A DNA stretch of 64,000 bases from Diphasiastrum complanatum. Lineage: Eukaryota; Streptophyta; Lycopodiopsida; Lycopodiales; Lycopodiaceae. Location: contig CM055099.1 in NCBI GenBank assembly GCA_029204225.1, positions 67,945,084-68,009,083 of the forward strand, read 5' to 3'. Shown piece after piece: positions 1-12,760 of this stretch (position 1 is the stretch's first letter; each line of letters begins with the position of its first letter). The translations under genes and the position numbers were made by a program. The notes under the pieces were generated by a model. That model searched no databases, was not told where the DNA came from, and was given only the letters and a program-made list of their open reading frames with translations.

Positions 1-1000
<1,000 letters not shown>

Positions 1001-1299
1001 TCCAAACATCGTTTTTTTTAGTCATTGTTTCTTCCAAACATTGTTTTTTTGTCATTGTTATTCATCATGGAGAATCACAAGTAAATTATGTTTTTGAGGG
1101 TGATAGAGAGATCTCGGATGAGTGTATTTTGCACCACCACTACAATGACAATGATGGGCAACAACCATCTAATGAAGATGGGGGATGATATCACCATCTC
1201 TTCAAAATGATGGTATCATTTCCGCCCTTAGATTTGTGGGACATAAATTTCTATAAAATAAGGATTGTGGTTTGGGACTTAATTGAAAATGCCACTAGT

Positions 1300-1627
1300 C
1301 ATCAAACTTTAAATAGGTCCATCAAAAGACACTTTACTATCTTTTAAATATAGTTTTATTTCAATTATAGAAAAATGTTCAACCTACAAAGGCTTAACTG
1401 GGTCCATCAAAAGGCACTTTACTACCTTAATATAGGCTTATTTTAATCATAGAAAAATGTTTATGGAGCTATAAAGACTAGCACGCCAATTGGCTAGCCT
1501 ATAAAAAAAATGGAAGGCTAGCACACTAGTGTTCTACTATTTATAGCTCCATAAGCATTTTTTTTTCATAATTGAAATTAACCTATATTTAAAGTGTCTT
1601 GTAATGGAACCTATTTAAAATATGATG
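1300..1627. mobile_element. Foldback MITE with long terminal inverted repeats
   Basis: The left arm begins CATCAAACTTTAAATAGG. It recurs inverted on the right side, where the reverse complement reads CATCATATTTTAAATAGG. The similarity continues through the motifs AGACACTTTA and ATTTCAATTAT. A second inner pair, TTTATGGAGCTATAAA and TTTATAGCTCCATAA, continues the foldback towards the centre. The left arm holds two tandem versions of the TCCATCAAAAG(A/G)CACTTTACTA segment (near 1318 and 1401), so that arm was partly duplicated. No coding capacity is seen. A target-site duplication was not resolved, so the superfamily is open. Confidence 0.7.
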
Positions 1628-1773
1628 GGTAATGGGATATTTAACTATTTATCATACCACACTTCTTTGCTTATAAAAAGTCATGTGGTGGCATAAAAAC
1701 GATAGTACACCATGTGCTACTAAATCATGGGTAGAAAGAAACTCGCAAAACTTGCAAAGAAATCTACTTGCGG

Positions 1774-1776
<3 letters not shown>

Positions 1777-1828
<52 letters not shown>
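1777..1828. repeat. (GA)n microsatellite, about 50 bp
   Basis: A pure GA run. The plus-strand ORF crossing it reads as an Arg-Glu repeat and is not considered coding. Confidence 0.97.
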
Positions 1829-1829
<1 letters not shown>

Positions 1830-2269
1830 ATAAATGGGATTTCATCTTGTAGTTATGTCACCTATCGTCAATAGGGAAGCATGCTATGAGGTAGACTCAT
1901 TAATGCCTCACCCCATCGAGTCATTATGATTTGGCATATTTGAAAAAAAAAATTGTATTTGGGAATGGGAGAGAAGCACTTCAAATTTTCATTGTTGAAG
2001 TTCATTTTCTTTGCAAAATTTTTGAATCTTTTCAATTTGAAATTTTACTGATTTTTACCCTTCAAAAAAAATTCAGCCCTAACCATATCCTCTCCAGCCC
2101 AAATTAACTTTTTCCATTTAGGTTTGAAAAAAAAAGTGAAAAAAACCAATGAAATATCATGCTAAAAAAACCTATACCTAAAAGGAAAACAAAACCTAAG
2201 ACATATACGAATGTTTGTCCCACCCTCACTCGGCGACGCTGTATACCATCTCCATATCCCTCCCTTCTC

Positions 2270-2521
2270 TTGTGAGCCTCCCTCCCTCATGCTACCTTAA
2301 CCTCTCTCTTTCTTTCGCATACGGCCTCCCTCTCTCTCTGGCCAGGTTTTTTCTTCATGCCCTATGCACCCTCCCTGCTCGCCCTCCCTCTGCCCCCTCT
2401 CTGTGTGCGGCCTCCCCGCCGCCCTCCTTGTGAGCCCTCCCTTTGGTATCCCTGTGCCCCCTCTCATGTGCCCTCCTTGCGTGTCGTCCTTTTGTACACA
2501 CATGACCTCCCTGCGCCCTCC

Positions 2522-2556
<35 letters not shown>
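2270..2556. repeat. Polypyrimidine block switching to (GA)n
   Basis: About 250 bp rich in CCCTCC, CCCTCTCT and related words on the plus strand ends abruptly in a pure (GA)n tract at about 2524-2556. The purine-rich strand therefore swaps at the junction. A second block of the same composition and layout lies at 3237-3462. The ORFs here are low-complexity artefacts. Confidence 0.8.
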
Positions 2557-2560
<4 letters not shown>

Positions 2561-2848
2561 CAATGATAGACAAAAAGGGTTTTTTCTATTCTCATTGGTC
2601 CACACGTTTGCCCTAAAAGATATTTGAAGGCCATTTGAAGTGCAATGAAAATGGGTTGAAAATGACATGTGCATTTAGAGATTTCTAGTGAAAAAATATG
2701 TGGCTTTAGAAACTCCTAGAAAGAGAGAAGGTATAAAAGAGAGGAGAGAGAGGCGTCAAGATCGTGAGAGAGAGAGGGGGGGAGAGGGAGAGGCACTCAT
2801 TTTTTATGTTTTAGAGGTTTTTTAGGTTTTTTTAGAGGTTGAGAGGTT

Positions 2849-2871
2849 GAGAGAGAGAGAGAGAGAGAGAG
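2849..2871. repeat. Short (GA)n tract
   Basis: A short GA run inside a wider purine-rich stretch (about 2715-2935) that carries other GAGAGAG words. Confidence 0.9.
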
Positions 2872-2992
2872 TAGGCATGACATAGGAAAAATAGGTGTGA
2901 CATAGTGAGAAGAATAGAGAAAGAGAGTGTATAGGCGTGACAGTAGGCTATAGGTATTTCAAGTTTTTTTTTTTTTGGGGGGGGGGCTAGCA

Positions 2993-3155
2993 AATGGATG
3001 GATAAGATGTCATGCATCATAGTCCATGCTTAAAAGATTCTATTCCACATTTTTTAACTAAAAAATGTTTGGAAAATGCACCCATGCAACCATGGGTGCA
3101 TCCTCCTACCCTATGCATAGGCACAAATGTGACACACAAATATATTTATATATAT
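2993..3155. repeat. Dispersed direct repeat, copy 1
   Basis: It shares an ordered series of motifs with 3880-4012. These are GTCATGCAT, AAAAGATT.TATTCCACA, TTTTTTAACT, GGTGCATCC versus GGATGCACTC, and a closing AATGTGACACACAAATATAT. The order and orientation are the same in both copies, so this is a local duplication or two copies of one unnamed repeat. Confidence 0.75.
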
Positions 3156-3236
3156 AGACTAGCGAAGTGTGTCGTCGATGATGGGCAGCCGATGGTGTGT
3201 GTGTGTGTGTGTGTGCACGCGTGGGGGGCAGAGAGA

Positions 3237-3465
<229 letters not shown>

Positions 3466-3714
3466 CGTGACATAGGGAGAGAAATAGAGGATTATGGAGA
3501 GAGTAGGTGTGCCATATGGGGGGAGTAGGAGTGAAATAAGAAAAGAAAGAGAGGAGAGTGGTGAGAAGGCCTGCATTTTGAAGCCTCCCAACCCTTCACA
3601 CCCAATTTTCCATTCATAGAAATACCTTTTTATTTTTAACCTTTCTAGTGGAAAGTCTGTTAATCTAAAAAATCCCGAGAGTGCCCTTCAAATTTAGTGA
3701 AATCTTTGATAATG

Positions 3715-3809
3715 CTTCTTGGTTTCCAAGGGGAGGCTCAAACCTGGGACCAAAGAAACTTTGGATGCCAAGCTAACCAGTTGAGCCCAACCCCGTTGGT
3801 GAAATCTTT
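3715..3809 (-). mobile_element. tRNA-derived SINE-like insertion with TSDs
   Basis: On the minus strand the insert carries an A-box-like sequence, GGCTCAACTGGTTAGC (3771-3786), followed by a B-box-like AGGTTTGAGCC (about 3733-3743). The spacing and order are those of an internal Pol III promoter. The insert is flanked by the direct repeat GAAATCTTTGATAATG at 3699-3714 and 3810-3825, which reads as a 16-bp target-site duplication. GGGG near the 5' end and CCCC after the B box could pair as an acceptor stem. The body is very short and no poly(A) tail is evident, so it could be a degenerate retro-tRNA rather than a full SINE. Confidence 0.65.
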
Positions 3810-3879
3810 GAAATCTTTGATAATGAAAGTCCCTTTTATTTAACACCTTTCACCATGAAAGTTTTGGGGGGCTTTACCA

Positions 3880-4012
3880 AATGGATGCATACTATGTCAT
3901 GCATACTACCATGCATAAAAGATTATATTCCACATTTTTTAACTGAAATATATTCATGTGGGAGGATGCACTCATGCCAAAATGTGACACACAAATATAT
4001 TTATATATATTA
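3880..4012. repeat. Dispersed direct repeat, copy 2
   Basis: Partner of 2993-3155 (motifs given there), in the same orientation about 0.9 kb downstream. The SINE-like insertion and the GA tract lie between the copies. Confidence 0.75.
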
Positions 4013-5279
4013 TTTTGTCATGGTTTTACTTGAAAAAACTAAGTGTGAGGATTATGCTTGAAGCCACCGAGTGCAGGGCTTAGATTATGCGAGAGTGGAG
4101 CAACAAAGCAGGTATATTTGCAGCCGAGGAGAGTGGCGCCACGAAGTCTCTTCGCGATTAAGGTTGTCTTGCAAGCTCCTTGGCTTTGCTGAGGATTCTG
4201 ATAACGAAGTAGCCTGTTTGCTTTAACTTTTGTAGCTCATTTCGTAGCAGCCAGCGATTAAATGACATTTCGTAGTAGCCAACGAGAGTGCATATCTTTT
4301 TTGCAACCAGCGAGAGTGCAGTTTCTTGTGAAGGTTGTCGTGAAAAAGCTACAACAACAGTCGGTGATCAAGATGAAGATGGACATTATGAGTGCAAAGC
4401 CTGTGGGGAAGGTCGATTTGGCACCTGTAAAGGATTTGGATTCTGAAATCCAATAGATATCTGTTCTTTTTGATAAAGGCCTTGATTTGTATACTAACGT
4501 TTAATGTGAAAATATGCATGAAGGGTGCTATAAATAGATAGTTGTTTATTTTGCAAACATGTTAAGTGTTTGTATGCTTTTACTATAGACATGTTATTTA
4601 TACTAAAAGCTATCGTGTTGTTGTTTTGAATTATTGGTATGTTTTTGTAGGGAGTTGCAGATCAAGAATTCACAAAATGACATACAATCCAATGCAATTC
4701 CAAATTAGTAAACATTGCATTTTCATCCCATGTTTTGGAAGCACTGAGAAAGTATCATATATTCTTTATTGTTTTGAACTGATGTATTCACAAAATACCG
4801 AAATTAGAATACACTGAAAAAACACTCATAATAGAAAGTAAAATTTCTTTTATTCATGTTTGCACAATGATAAATGAGAGACACCAAAGGAGAGTGGACT
4901 CGGTGAAGAAACACAAAGTGCAGAGGCGTGGAAGGAGAAATGCAAATTGTGCATGACAGAATTTGTCGTACATAAATGACATCAATGCATTGTTTATTGC
5001 TTATTGCAGCGTATATTACTGTATGTCAATCATGATGTGCAGAATTTTCATTTAATGGTATCTATCGTGACATAATGTCATAGATGTAGACTGCAACTGA
5101 ATGTTTGGATTGTTTGCATGTGTTGTTAGGTCCAGCTAGAGTGAGAAGCCTCCAAGCCAATTATTACCCTAGTCAAGAATCAAAAGGAGCTGACATTATT
5201 GTCAGATTGTATCTATCTTATAAATAACACATTGATCAGGGATTAGAGAACATGTGCAATGCCTTTTATTCTAGGTTGC

Positions 5280-5281
<2 letters not shown>
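4013..5281. other. Unassigned intergenic sequence
   Basis: AT-rich sequence with short unsupported ORFs only. A GC-richer patch near 4090-4330 contains several partly repeated words (AGCGAGAGTGCA and similar), but I could not assign it. Confidence 0.4.

Positions 5282-5371
<90 letters not shown>
5282..5371. repeat. (GA)n microsatellite, 90 bp
   Basis: A pure, uninterrupted GA run. Confidence 0.98.
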
Positions 5372-5374
<3 letters not shown>

Positions 5375-6430
5375 CCAAAATTACTTTCAGATCAAAAAAC
5401 CAGGATTCTCTTCCATTAACTGTGCAACCCACCGATTTCCAAATAGAATTTTATCCCATCACTTCATCCCTCCTTTTAAAGAAATTGTCAATTTCAATAA
5501 TTGGAAAGATGATATATGAAAAAATCCAAATCCATAAAAATATCAATAATAAGTGCATTCCACTAAAGGATTCACTCTATTACAAACATGACTTTTCCTT
5601 AGAATATTTTCAACCCGAGTGACAGAAACTCCATTCTATCGAAATCCATTTATGCAAAAAGAGATATTCTAAGTTTAAGAAATTGAAATACTTTAACCTT
5701 AGTCTTGAATGTGAAGAATTTCCTTCGTAGATGGGGTATCATAAAGATTTTGTATCAAGCATCTTGGTGTAGAACCTTGATAGGGCCAAAATTGGCATAG
5801 AGGTCAAAATGGTCAAATCCACATGTAAAGCCTCAATTTGGCCAAAAGTAGATTGTGATGCGAACTTGAGGTAGTTAGGCTTGTGACACATGTCAAGTTT
5901 AGGTCTGATGAGTGATGCACCCTAGGTGGGGGCAAAAGTCAAAGGGTCCAATCATAAGTGAGATTTGTTGGAAGGGTCCAATCAAAAGTTAGAGATGATG
6001 AATCATTCATCCAATAGGGTTAGAGAGGCTATGTTTAAGGGGTCCAATAAGAATCAAGCATGGATCTCCACGAGTTGCTATATGTACTTTCATTCCCTTC
6101 ATTAATCAATGTGAGTTTTTGAGTCAATTTTGAGATTTGCCAATTTTGCTTGTATTGCCTTCTCTCTCTAGATGAGCCCAAAAGTGGTATTTTATCTCTC
6201 TACCCAAGGAGAGGAGCTTTTTGGGACTTAGTTTATTTCATGATGTCTTCCACACGGATGAAACACCTTTTGGTAATGAATGAATGCATGTAGAATGGTC
6301 TTTTTGCCTTAGATCTTGTCATTGATCTTGGATTTCAATCAATAGGTGATCTATAGTGCATGATCCAAGCTTAGGAGTTCAATTTCACACATTAGGATAT
6401 TCCCACATGTGTAAATTTTCACACTCTAGA
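5372..6430. other. Unassigned sequence upstream of copia remnant
   Basis: No coding signal. It directly precedes the copia RNase H remnant and could hold eroded retroelement sequence, but no domain is recognisable. Confidence 0.35.
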
Positions 6431-6953
6431 TCATGGAATTCTCTATATAGGGGATGTAATTCATTTGCATGCATATAGTGACTCGGATTTTGCTAGTGAT
6501 AAGAGGGATCGAAAGTCCACAAGTTCCTATGCTACATTCATTGGTGAAGGGGTTGTTTCTTGGTTGTCAAAAAAACAAGAGACTATCTCACTCTCTTCTA
6601 CTGAGGCCGAGTATAAAGCTCTAGCAACAACAACCAAATAGCTATTGTGGATCAACAAGCTACTAATTGAGATAAAAGTAATCAGTTTAGATGTTTTTCC
6701 AACCATCTATAATGACAGTATTTCAGCTCAACACCTTGCAACAAATCCAATCTTCCATGCAAGGTCAAAGCATATTGAGATCTCTCATAATTTTGTGAGA
6801 GAAAAGGTGCAATCTAAGGAGGTCTCTTTAGAGCATGTGGCAAGTAATGATTGTGCTGCTGACATCCTCACTAAACCACTTCAAATACCTGCATTTATCA
6901 AGCTAAGATCAGCCCTTGGGTTGATAAGAAAATCTATGCTATCTACGAACTAG
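6431..6953 (+). pseudogene. Ty1/copia RNase H remnant
   Basis: The translation gives the C-terminal part of a copia polyprotein. It runs HGILY.G, then an AYSDSDFASD start of RNase H, SWLSKKQETISLSSTEAEY, NPIFHARSKHIEI, HNFVREKVQ and the end motif AADILTKPL. One in-frame TAG at 6639-6641 falls just after the STEAEY block. The reverse transcriptase and everything upstream are missing, so this is a 3' fragment. A purine tract at about 6957-6968 follows, as expected before a 3' LTR. In copia elements this domain removes the RNA strand during cDNA synthesis. Here it cannot be made as a complete protein. Confidence 0.9.
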
Positions 6954-6967
6954 TTGTGAGGAGGAGT

Positions 6968-7690
6968 GTTACAATTTACACAAGCTAGTTTGTAAATTCC
7001 ACTTGGAAATTGTGATTTGGCCATGATGTGGGATGTCACACATGCCAACTTGGTTGAACTTTTCAATAATGATTATTCTAAGCCTAACATTGTTGTGGCA
7101 CCTTTGGAATGAGGCCAAAATGCACATAGATAAGCTAGAGATTTTATTGGAGCTAAAAATAACGTTTTTTTATCTTGTTGAGGATCCCAAGATCTTGACC
7201 CCCAAAAAGGGTGGATATTATGACCTAAAAGATTAGATGTTAGGTTTAGGTCATGAATGGATCAGAGGTAACCCTTAACCCTAAACCCTCATATCTGGGC
7301 TGATTTTGTATATATCCATGTGGGATTTTTCGAGTAATTTGATGAAAATTTGAGATCTATCTTTATGACTGGTTTTTGTCTACAATTTGAGTGCTGTTTG
7401 CTATGATCATTTGGCTTCTTGTAATGATTCAATTGAACTGAAGGTGTAAGTATTGTACTCAAGTCTGATCAGGTCATACATTCACACGTGTGAAGCTTTT
7501 TGCATGATTTTGGAGCCATAGAGTGGAGTTCAAGCCAAGATAAGCTAGGAATCAAGAGATTGTTTTGTGTTCTAGCTTTATGATCTCAATTGGATCTTAA
7601 TTAGGTGCTTTCTCCATCATTTCTAGAATCTATTAGATTCTATTTGAGGTCATTTCAACACCAAACATAAACACATAACCAAAAATGGAT
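6968..7690 (+). mobile_element. Putative 3' LTR of the copia remnant
   Basis: It starts with TGTTACAATT straight after the purine-rich GAGGAGGAGTG, the usual polypurine tract/LTR junction. It contains a CACACGTGTG palindrome near 7484, which is shared with other copia LTRs in the window. The 3' boundary is not resolved, because the next recognisable sequence is an opposite-strand copia pol fragment. Confidence 0.5.
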
Positions 7691-8990
7691 TTTCTATCTT
7701 CTATGTTAGTAACCCAATCAACATCAGATTAATCATGAAGTATAAAGTCATTAGAGAAATTATACTCTAAGCAATAATTGAACATGTCCTTGAGATACCT
7801 GAGAATTTGTTTTGCACTCTCCTAATGAGATTCCCTTGGGCTATTCATGAATTGACTAATTACAACAACTACACGTTGGCCTTGTAATGATCAAATAGAT
7901 CAAAAAACCAATCAATTGTCTAAATAAAATAACATTGACTTCATCCTCTTTAGCACAACAAATTAATTTGACATTCAATTCCATAGGTGTAGAGACATGC
8001 TTCCAATCAAACATATGAAAAATTTTCCAAACATCAAAAATGTTTTGGGAATGAGAAATAAATAATCTATATTTATAATGCCCTACATCAACTCCAAGAC
8101 AAAGATGTAACTAACCCCAACCCTTCATCTTGAACTCCATTGACAATCCATGTTTCACTTTTACCAACACCTTATCGCAACCTCTAATGATAATTAGTTT
8201 GTCCACATAGATCACGAGCAAAGTAATGTGACATACCTTATGCATGATGATATAAAAATAAGAATCACACTCACTTTGACTAAAGCCATGACTTTCTACA
8301 TCTAACACACTATTCAAGAAAGTATTGTTCATATCCATTTGATAGATTTGCCAACAAAATTGAGATGCAATTGCCAAACTCTAATGTAGCACAATCTTGT
8401 AATTAGCATAATATGAAAAGAATCAACATCTAAAGTAAAAATAATAGGAGTAATCTCACCATCAGGCCATCAACTACCTTCCTTAGGTGGATGTATAGCA
8501 CCCTCATGAACTTCATCATCTTCATCATCAAGGATAGCCCATAGCTCACTTGCATGATGCCCCATGACAAGTCAAGAGTACTTCTCTCATGAAAAAACAG
8601 ATTTCGATTATGATAAGTTTGTCTAGTCTGAGGGTCAAATAGATTGTAGTATTTGACTTGATAGAGTAGCCAACAAATATGCATTTCAATGACTTAGCAT
8701 CAAGCCTATGTTTTTCTTTCGATATATGGATATATGTTGTCTATCTAAAGGCTTTAAGATGGGAAACATTTAGCCATTATAAGCCTCTTCAAGACTAATA
8801 CCTTCAAGTGTTTTGGTTGGAGAGCAATTATGGAGATAAGAAGTTGTTTGCACCACTTCAACACCCAATAGAATTTGTTTAATCCATGAGCTTTCATCAT
8901 ACTTCTCACATACTCAACTAGTGTACGATTATGTCGCTCAATTACAACATTTCTTTCTTGTCATTGAATTCTTTGCTCTTGCCAAAATGA
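7690..8990 (-). pseudogene. Degraded Ty1/copia pol remnant
   Basis: Read on the minus strand from high to low coordinates. The end of the integrase region is recognisable near 8600-8690 (VGYS-like, then YYNLFDPQTRQTYHNRNL.F). Reverse transcriptase blocks follow near 8111-8377 (QIYQMDMNNTFLN and a degenerate VIYVDKLIII in place of YVDD). Near 7700-7870 comes the pre-RNase H block with SQFMNSPRESH and QILRYLK. There are stops, frameshifts and at least one internal deletion. The catalytic YVDD is damaged (YVDK), so the element is dead. Confidence 0.8.
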
Positions 8991-9061
8991 AAAAAACTTG
9001 AGAATAAAAAGAAAAAGAAAAAGAGAGGTCAACCTAGCGAGCCTATTGGGGGGGATGATGA

Positions 9062-10946
9062 ATTGAACCAATGCTTTGATTACTCAAGCAAATGGTTGCT
9101 TCAGCTCCTGTTTTACAGATCGCGAATCCTGATTTACCTTACGTCGTGCGAACTGACGCAAGTGATTCAACGATAGGGGCAGTTCTTCTACAGGAGGATA
9201 GGCCGATAGCGTTGGAAAGCAAGAAACTCACGGGGCCTCAGTTGCGTTATACAACTCAAGAGAAAGAGTTATTTGATGTGATACATGCACTTAAAACCTG
9301 GAGGCATCACCTTTATGGTAGTCAGTTTATAGTGTATACAGATCACCAGCCTCTAAAGTACTTTTGTAATCAGAATGATCTAAGGGGTCCTAAAGCTCGC
9401 TGGGTTGAGCTTCTGCAGGAATTTGATCATGAGATCCGATATGTCAAGGGCATCTTTAACCAAGTTGCGGATGCACTTAGTGGGATTGGTGAATTAAATG
9501 AACTTTCTTTCACCCAGATTTCCACTGATCTATATCTTTCACTGAGAGAAAAATGTGAATCAGATTCTCATTTTGGTCCCATCTGGAAGATGGTGGAGAC
9601 AAGAAAAAATGAGAATGGAATAGAGATTTACTCGCAGGGGTCTCAGGTTCCTAGGAAAGATAAGAAGATAGCGAAACAGTTCTCTATCCGAGGTGGGTTA
9701 CTATTTTGGAATGGGAAAATTTGTGTACCGGCGGATGATGAGTTAAAGAAGAAGATTCTTTATGAATGTCATGATGTTCCCTGTGCAGGTCATCCGGGTA
9801 TACACAGGACTTTTGGACATGGTCAGAAGAGAGTTTCATTGGCCGAAACTCAAGCCATTTGTTGAGTCTTATGTGGTTAAGTAGACCTTGCCAGTTAGCC
9901 AAAGCTGAACGCTTAAAGACTGGAGGGTTACTACATCCCCTAGATATCCCTTAGAAATGATGGGAAAGTATATCTATGGATTTTGTGGTTGGACTTCCAA
10001 GGACCAAATGCCAAAATGATTCTATTTGGGTTGTGGTGGACAGGTTGACAAAGTTAGCTAATTTTATACTAGTCAAGTCAACTGTTAAGGCTTCAAATTT
10101 AGTCCAAATCTTTGTGGAAAGATTATTTAGGCTTTATGGACTGCCAAGTGATATAGTTAATGATAGAGATATTAAGTTTACAGGTCACTTTTGGTCAGCT
10201 GTATTCCATAAGCTTGAAACCTCGCTAAGTTTTAGTTCTTCTGATCATCCTGAATCTGATGGCCAGACTGAGAGAGCTAATCAGACTATGGAGGATATGT
10301 TGAGAACTTATGTGTCTCACAGGCAATCTCAGTGGGAAGATTACATTCCTTTGATTGAGTTTGCTTATAGCAGTAGGAAACATTCTGCTACTGGTTATAG
10401 TCCGTTTATGCGTATGTACGGTTTTCAACCTAGATCTCCAGTTGGAGACAAAGTCTGTTAAGATCCAAAAAGTTGCAGATTTCTTGCATGATATGCGTGA
10501 AATTTTGCAAGTGGCCCATGATTGTATCCGGAGTGCTTAGGATAGAGCTAAGCACTATGCCGATCTTAAAAGGTCTCCAGAGATTTTAAAGTTGATGATT
10601 GGATATATCTTAGAATACCTAGGGATTCTAAGACTATGAGTACAGGGAAGCATTATAAATTGTCTATGAGATATTGTGGACCGTTTCGAATTATAAAGAA
10701 AATTGGTTCTTTAGCTTACGAACTAGATCTTCAGAACAAGACTACAGCTCACCTAGTGTTTCATGTAAGCCGATTAAAATTAAGTTTGTATGAAGGTGAA
10801 GTAGTTGGTTCAGAGGAAGATCTTACCCATTTGGAGGACTCATCGCTTAGTGTTCCTTTGGAACCTGAAAAGGTACTCAGAACCAGAGATAAACAATTGA
10901 GAAATCGTTCTATCTCTGAGTGCTTAATCAGGTGGAATGATTTCTC
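9062..10946 (+). pseudogene. Ty3/gypsy chromovirus pol remnant (RNase H, integrase, chromodomain)
   Basis: RNase H spans about 9092-9500, with VRTDASDSTIGAVLLQ, TTQEKELFDVIHALKTWRHH and VYTDHQPLKYF. An integrase zinc-finger region follows (HPGIHRT near 9790), then the catalytic core at 9976-10461 with the three acidic positions in MDFVVGLP, NDRDIKF and DGQTERANQ. The stretch from about 10636 has the GPF.I..KIG and HLVFHVSRLK blocks. It ends in a chromodomain-like segment, LRTRDKQLRNRSI with IRWNDF (10870-10946), which marks a chromovirus. Frameshifts near 9810-9975 and 10460-10620 break it. The RT is missing on the left and the chromodomain is cut on the right. Confidence 0.9.
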
Positions 10947-11292
10947 TTGGATAATAACAATAAGTTTGAACTTGTCCAAAGTTCCAAGCAAATTACTTTC
11001 CAAGGACATAAAATAAATCCAAGTTACTTTCATGAAAGTAACATCTATCTTTGCATCTTGAACCAAACAATGCACTTCCAAATGAAAAATTTCAAAAGAT
11101 TTGACATGTGTTGTGATGGACTCTTGAAGACAAATCTTGCAAGTCCTTGTGAGACTCCAAGCCTCATTCACCTTTCCACAAAGGAAACACCTTTCCTTGG
11201 ACTTGTCCTTCCCAATTCAGCCCATGCAGTCAAGTTCAACATCATCATGTTTTCCATCAAGCTAGATTTACCAAGCTAGATTTTGAGGAGGA
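10947..11292. other. Unassigned sequence between chromovirus and LTR-like segment
   Basis: No domain recognised. It ends in the purine tract TTTTGAGGAGGAG just before a TG-starting LTR-like segment, so it may be the 3' non-coding end of a copia element. Confidence 0.35.
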
Positions 11293-12060
11293 GTGTGAAA
11301 AATGCAAAAAGAAGCTTGGTAGAGGCCAAAAATCTTGTATATAGATAAACACACATGTGTGGAGCCTGTTCCCACGTGCGAAACTAGTGTACTTGTCATG
11401 TACCATAATCATATATGTTGTACATATGATTTAATTCAAGTTCTAGTGGCTAAAATGGCCAAAAACTAGTTTTCTAGACCATATGACACATGGCATCAAT
11501 CTATTGATTGCATGAGCCACATCCTTTGGTTAGGTGTCATATCCCATGTGTAGAGGACAGCTCACACGTGTGGAATAAGCTGAAGTAGGCGAATTTTGAC
11601 TTCTAGAAGATTTCCAAGTAGATCTCCATATAGAAGGAAAATGGACCAAAAGTGCTCAAAATAGAAGGTTTTGTCCAAGTGTCAGTTTTGCATGATGAAT
11701 CATCATATGACAAAGCACCTTCACACATGTGGGATCATAGGGATGATCAGTACCACGAGCTCCCACTTATTGTATATATAGAGCCACATTTGGCCATAAT
11801 CATTGTGAGACACCAATCTTGGTTTTGGAAGCAATTTTGAGTGATTCTCTCCATTTGTCTACATTTGTTTTGATTGTTTTCAGGTTGGAGTCCGTACTCA
11901 GACAGTGTTTCACACTGAAACCAGAAAGTACACCTACCTTCAATTAATGATTGTTCTTGTTAGAATTTTGTGTCTAGAATTGATCTAGATTGATCTTAAT
12001 CTCAAGTAGATTGATAGATCAAGTAATATGACAACCAATCCCTCTTGAGGATCAGATTAG
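11293..12060 (+). mobile_element. Putative copia LTR
   Basis: It begins TGTGAAAAATG immediately after a GAGGAGGAG polypurine tract. It contains CACACGTGTGG and several CACATGTG palindromes. It shares phrases with the reverse complement of the copia LTR at 56976-57643, such as GACAGCTC next to CACGTG(T) and a GATTGTTCTTG followed by a GATCAAG block near its end. It looks like a diverged relative of that LTR. The 3' limit is approximate. Confidence 0.5.
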
Positions 12061-12093
12061 GATCCACTCTTGGTCCTTTTTGTACTTTTTTCA

Positions 12094-12375
12094 CATTTGC
12101 TTTCATCAGAATTTGAGATGACTAATTTAGGCCTAGTTCATTACCTACTCGGTATGGAGATCAACAGAGATCGCGCGAGCAGAAGGATTACTATAAGCCA
12201 AAGGTCCTATCTAACCAGTGTACTTTGCATATATGGCATGGAGGACTGCAAGTCGATAGACACACCCATGGATCCAAGATCCAAGCTGTCCAAAGACATG
12301 TGTCCCAGAACTCAAGCAGGTCAACAAGAAATGTACAGATATCCTTATCAGTCTGTCATAGGATCTACAATGGTC
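12094..12375 (+). pseudogene. Ty1/copia reverse transcriptase C-terminal fragment
   Basis: The translation EFEMTNLGLVHYLLGMEI, then ISQRSYL, GMEDCKSIDTPMD and YQSVIGS, is the conserved end of copia RT after the catalytic YVDD block. The fragment is open but truncated on both sides. It joins LINE-type sequence at about 12376, so the junction is a rearrangement or an insertion breakpoint. Confidence 0.85.
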
Positions 12376-12760
12376 AGCCTCTCACTCCTTATCTGTCTGG
12401 CGTTGTCGCCTTAAAACCGCCCGCTCTCTTCCTGTTGGGAAGGTCCGATACCTTGCCTACACCAAATCCCTACCTTTGCTTTCCAAGTGGCCATTCCTTA
12501 GTGATCACCTTTGCCCGCTTTGCTAGCTGGATGAAAAAACGGTGGAGCACTTGTTCCTTCATTGTCATCGGCACCTTTGGTTAGAGCTGAGTCACATCTT
12601 CTCGACTTGGGGGTTCACCTTCTCTTTGGACATTGACACCAACCTTCTCGGTGACACCCTGTTGACAGATTCCTCCACTTGTATTTTTTTGGGCATGTGT
12701 GCAGACTGGCGATTTTGTGAAAGATATGGACAGCAAGAAACCAGCAGTGTTTGAGGGGGA
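12376..12760 (+). pseudogene. LINE (non-LTR) zf-RVT fragment
   Basis: The plus-strand reading WPFLSDHLCPLC, a stop, then LDEKTVEHLFLHCHRHLW, matches the zinc-binding segment after the reverse transcriptase of plant non-LTR elements (CPLC followed by ETxEHLFxHC). One stop interrupts the block and a frameshift lies upstream. Only this 3' domain survives, which fits 5'-truncated LINE insertions. Confidence 0.75.

Noticed and set aside
10761..11171. 136-codon minus-strand ORF opposite the chromovirus end
   Set aside because: About the first half is a shadow of the plus-strand chromodomain region. The rest has no recognised domain.
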